This document shows positions 8,441-10,396 of a stretch of 10,396 nt of DNA, one piece after another. Position 1 is the stretch's first letter; every line of letters starts with the position of its first letter. The notes beneath the pieces are model-generated. The model saw nothing but the letters and a program-made list of their open reading frames with translations, searched no databases and had not been told where the DNA came from. Both the position numbers and the translations under genes were made by a program. Source of the DNA: Tranzscheliella williamsii (taxonomy: Eukaryota > Basidiomycota > Ustilaginomycetes > Ustilaginales > Ustilaginaceae); NCBI GenBank assembly GCA_023212725.1, contig JALBYF010000134.1:1-10396 (forward strand). The letters run 5' to 3'.

Positions 8441-8865
8441 ATGTCCGCCAACGCCTCCCTCCGCCTCTTGGCTGAATACCATCATCTACCTCGCTCATTC
8501 GCCTGCTCAGCAGCACATGGTGACACGAGCGGCTCACTCCTCATCGAACGACACCCCAGTCATCTGCTCTAAGCACACCGAGCGATCCTCTCCCTACGCC
8601 CACCACAACCGTTCACACTACGCTGCCCTCGCCCCACTTCCTTCAGCACCGCCCCAAAGCACCCTCTCGTCCCTCATCGCTGCCTCCTTCAAACGCCTCA
8701 GCGCCCTCTCCACCCGTGCTCATTCACATGTCTCAACCGTCTCCTCCCGAGGCTGCAGCATTCCCTTTACAGTACGGGTTTCAACATCTGGTGCATAGCC
8801 GTTCCCCCCAACGACGGCGGCGCCCTCCTTTCCTTCGCGTGTTTACATGCCTCGCGCTTCGAATC
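8441..8865 (+). other. C-rich, G-poor segment, possibly promoter-like
   Basis: The plus strand is strongly skewed. In 8581-8700 I count about 61 C and about 14 G in 120 bases. An ATG-initiated frame of 93 codons (8517-8798) crosses it. Its product is rich in Ser, Ala, Pro and His and has no recognisable domain, so I treat it as composition-driven. Pyrimidine-rich DNA of this kind often precedes fungal genes, so this may be the promoter side of a transcript running into the repeat region. A diverged gene remnant is the alternative. Confidence 0.4.
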
Positions 8866-8870
8866 GACAA

Positions 8871-8930
8871 CGTTCCCTACAACTGCGCGTGCTCACACGT
8901 TCCCTACAACCGCGCGTGCTCACACGTTCC
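8871..8930 (+). repeat. 27-bp tandem repeat, about 2.2 copies
   Basis: Two copies (8871-8897 and 8898-8924) differ at one base (ACTGCG versus ACCGCG). A partial third begins CGTTCC at 8925. A more diverged relative of the second half (CGCGTGTTTACA) lies just upstream near 8836. This is a minisatellite-like element close to the left edge of the large repeat. Confidence 0.75.
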
Positions 8931-9107
8931 TGCGCTTGGAACCGACGGTCGCCTCTTCCTCGACACCAGCCGAACATTTCACGCACAGCTGCAGTGCACA
9001 TATATTCACGCCACCGGGACACGCACATGCCAGCCTTTTCTTTTTGTCCACCTAGGGTTTGTATACCAGCCGACCATCATTATGGTCTGCTCAAAATACA
9101 ACCTGGT

Positions 9108-9187
9108 GAGCGGCAGATACAAATTGACAGCGGTAGTTACAAGATCAGAGTGGTAGCCACAGTTCTGAGGCTGCAATTTCAGAATAT
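9108..9187 (+). repeat. Iterated 20-bp motif, cluster A of unit 1
   Basis: Four consecutive 20-base registers begin at 9108, 9128, 9148 and 9168. The first three begin GAGCGGCAGATACAA, CAGCGGTAGTTACAA and GAGTGGTAGCCACAG. The fourth is degenerate. The spacing is not a multiple of three, so this is a DNA-level repeat and not a protein repeat. It could be a set of binding sites or a decayed minisatellite. Confidence 0.7.
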
Positions 9188-9230
9188 TGATGCGTTGTGT
9201 ACAAATCCAACTTGGCCATTTCAGTAGTCA

Positions 9231-9293
9231 GAGTGGCAGCCTCAACCTTTGGAGTGGCAGCTTCAACTGGCAGAGAGGTAGCTACACATGCTT
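9231..9293 (+). repeat. Iterated 21-bp motif, cluster B of unit 1
   Basis: Three consecutive 21-base registers start at 9231, 9252 and 9273. They begin GAGTGGCAGCCTCAA, GAGTGGCAGCTTCAA and GAGAGGTAGCTACAC. They share the GAGYGGYAG core with cluster A, about 45 bases upstream. Two helical turns separate the copies, which would place bound proteins on one face of the DNA. Confidence 0.7.
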
Positions 9294-9367
9294 AATGGCA
9301 ATAACAAACACAGCCTATAGACTGTTGCTTGCCATCTCCCCATGGCAACACTGCTCCCGTCTCCAAA

Positions 9368-10141
9368 ATGGCAGCTGTGGAATGCCCCATCTGCCACTTT
9401 GGCATTGCTGCAACCAACATACTTGATCACATCCGCCGTCATCACAAAGACACTGCAGTCACCCCACAGGCAGCGGCATCAGTTGGACTACTAGCATGCT
9501 CTTGTGGTCAAGTGGCAAGGAGTCTTGTTGCAGTCAAGAAGCACCAGGCACTGTGCCGGTGCGGCGGCCATGCCCTTCCATTGCCATCTCCATCATCACT
9601 GCTGGAGGATGCAGGGACATTGCAGCCGCCTGATGCATCACCGTCACCTCCAGCCACTGCTAATGCAGGGGCACCAACACTGCCACCATCTTCACCAGGT
9701 AGCACTGCCGCCAGCATTGCTGAGGATGCCAGGCAGAGTGACGGGGATGATGTGGGCTTTGTGTGGGTTGGGGACATGCATGCACAAGCAGAGCCAAGCC
9801 CAACAGCCAGCGCACTGCAGCCAACACCACCGACAACCCAGCAAGCACCCATACCAACTCGACCTACACAACTGCCGGCTTTGGCATCAGAAGTGGTTGT
9901 CATGCTGGAAACAGCACAGCCAGAACTGCTGATGCCACTGCCACCAGTGGGCATTGACACTATCGCACTGGTACTGCAGCCTCTGGAAGTGCCAATGGAA
10001 GGCTGGCACCCGGCCATAGACATGGACTTTGATGTAGATGGTTCGTATACCAGCCGACTGTCGTTATGGGTCTGCTCAAAATACAACCTGGTGAGCGGCA
10101 GTAACAAATTGACAGCGGTAGCTACAAAATCAGAGCGGTAG
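9368..10141 (+). CDS. Zinc-finger reading frame of repeat unit 1, running across the unit junction
   Basis: A 257-residue frame starts at the ATG at 9368 (A at -3, G at +4). That ATG is conserved at 10353 in unit 2, whereas an earlier ATG at 9295 is not. Residues C6, C9, H21 and H25/H26 form a C2H2 finger. C44, C46, H59 and C63 form a second, CCHC-type finger. The remainder is rich in Pro, Ala, Thr and Ser and low in complexity. About residue 226 onward is encoded by the leader of the next unit, so the C-terminal 30 or so residues are a product of the tandem junction. Paired N-terminal fingers followed by a Pro-rich linker occur in open reading frames of some non-LTR retrotransposons (R2/CRE-like), which makes a truncated retroelement frame plausible. 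No reverse transcriptase is present in the window. Codons are CpG-poor compared with the other two genes. Confidence 0.5.
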   Translation: MAAVECPICHFGIAATNILDHIRRHHKDTAVTPQAAASVGLLACSCGQVARSLVAVKKHQALCRCGGHALPLPSPSSLLEDAGTLQPPDASPSPPATANAGAPTLPPSSPGSTAASIAEDARQSDGDDVGFVWVGDMHAQAEPSPTASALQPTPPTTQQAPIPTRPTQLPALASEVVVMLETAQPELLMPLPPVGIDTIALVLQPLEVPMEGWHPAIDMDFDVDGSYTSRLSLWVCSKYNLVSGSNKLTAVATKSER

Positions 10142-10172
10142 TAACAATTCTGAGGCAGCAAATTTGGAATAT
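10093..10172 (+). repeat. Iterated 20-bp motif, cluster A of unit 2
   Basis: Registers at 10093, 10113 and 10133 begin GAGCGGCAGTAACAA, CAGCGGTAGCTACAA and GAGCGGTAGTAACAA. A degenerate fourth follows. These copies resemble each other more than those of unit 1 do, giving a clearer consensus of GAGCGGTAGTAACAA. Confidence 0.7.
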
Positions 10173-10215
10173 TGACGCGTCGTGTACAAATCCAACTTGG
10201 CCATTTCAGTAGTCA

Positions 10216-10278
10216 GAGTGGCAGCCTCAACCTTTGGAGCGGCAGCTTGAGCCGGCAGAGAGGTAGTTACAGATGCTG
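10216..10278 (+). repeat. Iterated 21-bp motif, cluster B of unit 2
   Basis: Registers at 10216, 10237 and 10258 begin GAGTGGCAGCCTCAA, GAGCGGCAGCTTGAG and GAGAGGTAGTTACAG. They correspond one for one to cluster B of unit 1 at an offset of 985. Confidence 0.7.
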
Positions 10279-10352
10279 AACGGCAATAACAAACACAGCC
10301 TATAGACTGTTGCTTGCCATCTCCCCATGGCAACACTGCTCCCGTCTCCAAA

Positions 10353-10396
10353 ATGGCAGCTGTGGAATGCCCCATCTGCCACTTTGGCATTGCTGC
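10353..10396 (+). CDS. Zinc-finger reading frame of repeat unit 2, 5' end only
   Basis: The ATG at 10353 and the following 14 codons are identical in DNA to the start of the frame at 9368, including both cysteines of the first finger. The frame is cut by the window end. If this unit is longer than unit 1, this is where the full-length product would be encoded. Confidence 0.5.
   Translation, partial: MAAVECPICHFGIA

Larger units (their letters stand above)
9061..10044 (+). repeat. Tandem repeat unit 1 (about 985-bp period), complete
   Basis: The sequence from 9061 recurs in direct orientation from 10045, offset by 984 bases at the left edge and 985 after a one-base indel. The unit consists of a leader of about 307 bases with iterated 20-21-bp motifs, then the start of a zinc-finger reading frame. 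Leader identity between units is about 90% (roughly 25 substitutions and one indel by eye in 240 bases). From 9297 to 9411 the match to unit 2 is perfect. The unit is CpG-poor: 16 CpG in 9361-10040, against 56 in a comparable 660 bases of the NTPase-nuclease gene (4981-5640). It may be a tandemly duplicated 5' part of a retroelement or a subtelomeric satellite. Confidence 0.9.
10045..10396 (+). repeat. Tandem repeat unit 2, cut by the window end
   Basis: The first 352 bases of a second unit, in the same orientation as unit 1. The leader retains CpG at seven positions where unit 1 has TpG or CpA, so it is closer to an undamaged sequence. The unit continues beyond the window. Its length and any downstream reverse transcriptase or further copies cannot be seen. 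Confidence 0.9.

Noticed and set aside
9108..9293. A Gly/Ser-rich protein repeat (SGSY/SGSF-like) in the leader
   Set aside because: Copies at 20-base spacing fall in three different reading frames and the leader contains stops, so the repetition is at the DNA level.
8871..9293. CRISPR-like array formed by the 27-bp and 20-21-bp repeats
   Set aside because: The repeats are directly abutting, with no unique spacers, no cas genes, and a eukaryotic-looking context.
9329..9367. Extension of the zinc-finger frame to base 9329
   Set aside because: It begins at TTG. The ATG at 9368, conserved at 10353, has A at -3 and G at +4 and lies right before the first finger.
9508..10161. A 217-codon antisense frame opposite the zinc-finger frame
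   Set aside because: Its product is low-complexity Gly/Ser/Ala/Val, a mirror of the Pro/Ala/Thr-rich sense frame. It spans the repeat junction and has no domain.
1..10396. tRNA or rRNA genes
   Set aside because: I looked for T-loop-like GTTCRANYC boxes with matching acceptor stems and for conserved rRNA words on both strands and saw no credible candidate.

Overview
The window looks like nuclear DNA of a fungus, most probably a basidiomycete (a smut-like lineage is my guess). It has two long intronless reading frames rich in CpG, with purine at -3 and G at +4 around the chosen ATGs. They are separated by kilobase-scale non-coding spacers, with pyrimidine-rich leaders and nuclear localisation-type basic clusters. 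I see no bacterial ribosome-binding sites, operon spacing or RNA genes. The organism assignment is inference from composition and from the protein family of the second gene.

Layout. Bases 1-359 are an upstream region with a TATA-like box, a short hexamer repeat and three overlapping upstream ATGs. Bases 360-2939 (+) encode an 859-residue, mostly disordered nuclear-type protein. It has a possible MIT/TPR-like helical hairpin at the N-terminus, a SUMO-interaction-like motif and one CCHC zinc finger of UBZ4/SLX4-like spacing. I cannot name it with certainty. Bases 2940-4611 are a spacer with several perfect short palindromes and the promoter of the next gene. Bases 4612-7878 (+) encode a 1088-residue protein that joins a P-loop NTPase to a C-terminal PD-(D/E)XK-type nuclease-like domain. 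This architecture is known from fungal and oomycete Crinkler-RHS-type (CR) and transposon-related families. Bases 7879-9060 carry no convincing gene but include a strongly C-rich, G-poor segment and a 27-bp tandem repeat.

At about base 9061 the composition changes abruptly to a CpG-poor sequence made of a 985-bp direct tandem repeat: one full unit (9061-10044) and the first 352 bases of a second, which runs off the window. Each unit has a leader with two clusters of 20-21-bp iterated motifs, then a conserved ATG opening a zinc-finger reading frame. In the first unit this frame runs across the unit junction and stops inside the next unit's leader. At seven sites the second unit has CpG where the first has TpG or CpA, with no change in the opposite direction. 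This is the footprint of directional cytosine deamination.

The two large genes are co-directional but far apart, and nothing shows that they act together. The combination of a lineage-variable NTPase-nuclease gene, a decaying tandem repeat and a telomere-like heptamer at the repeat's left edge suggests a subtelomeric or mobile-element-rich neighbourhood. The tandem repeat is the least explained and most interesting part of the window.
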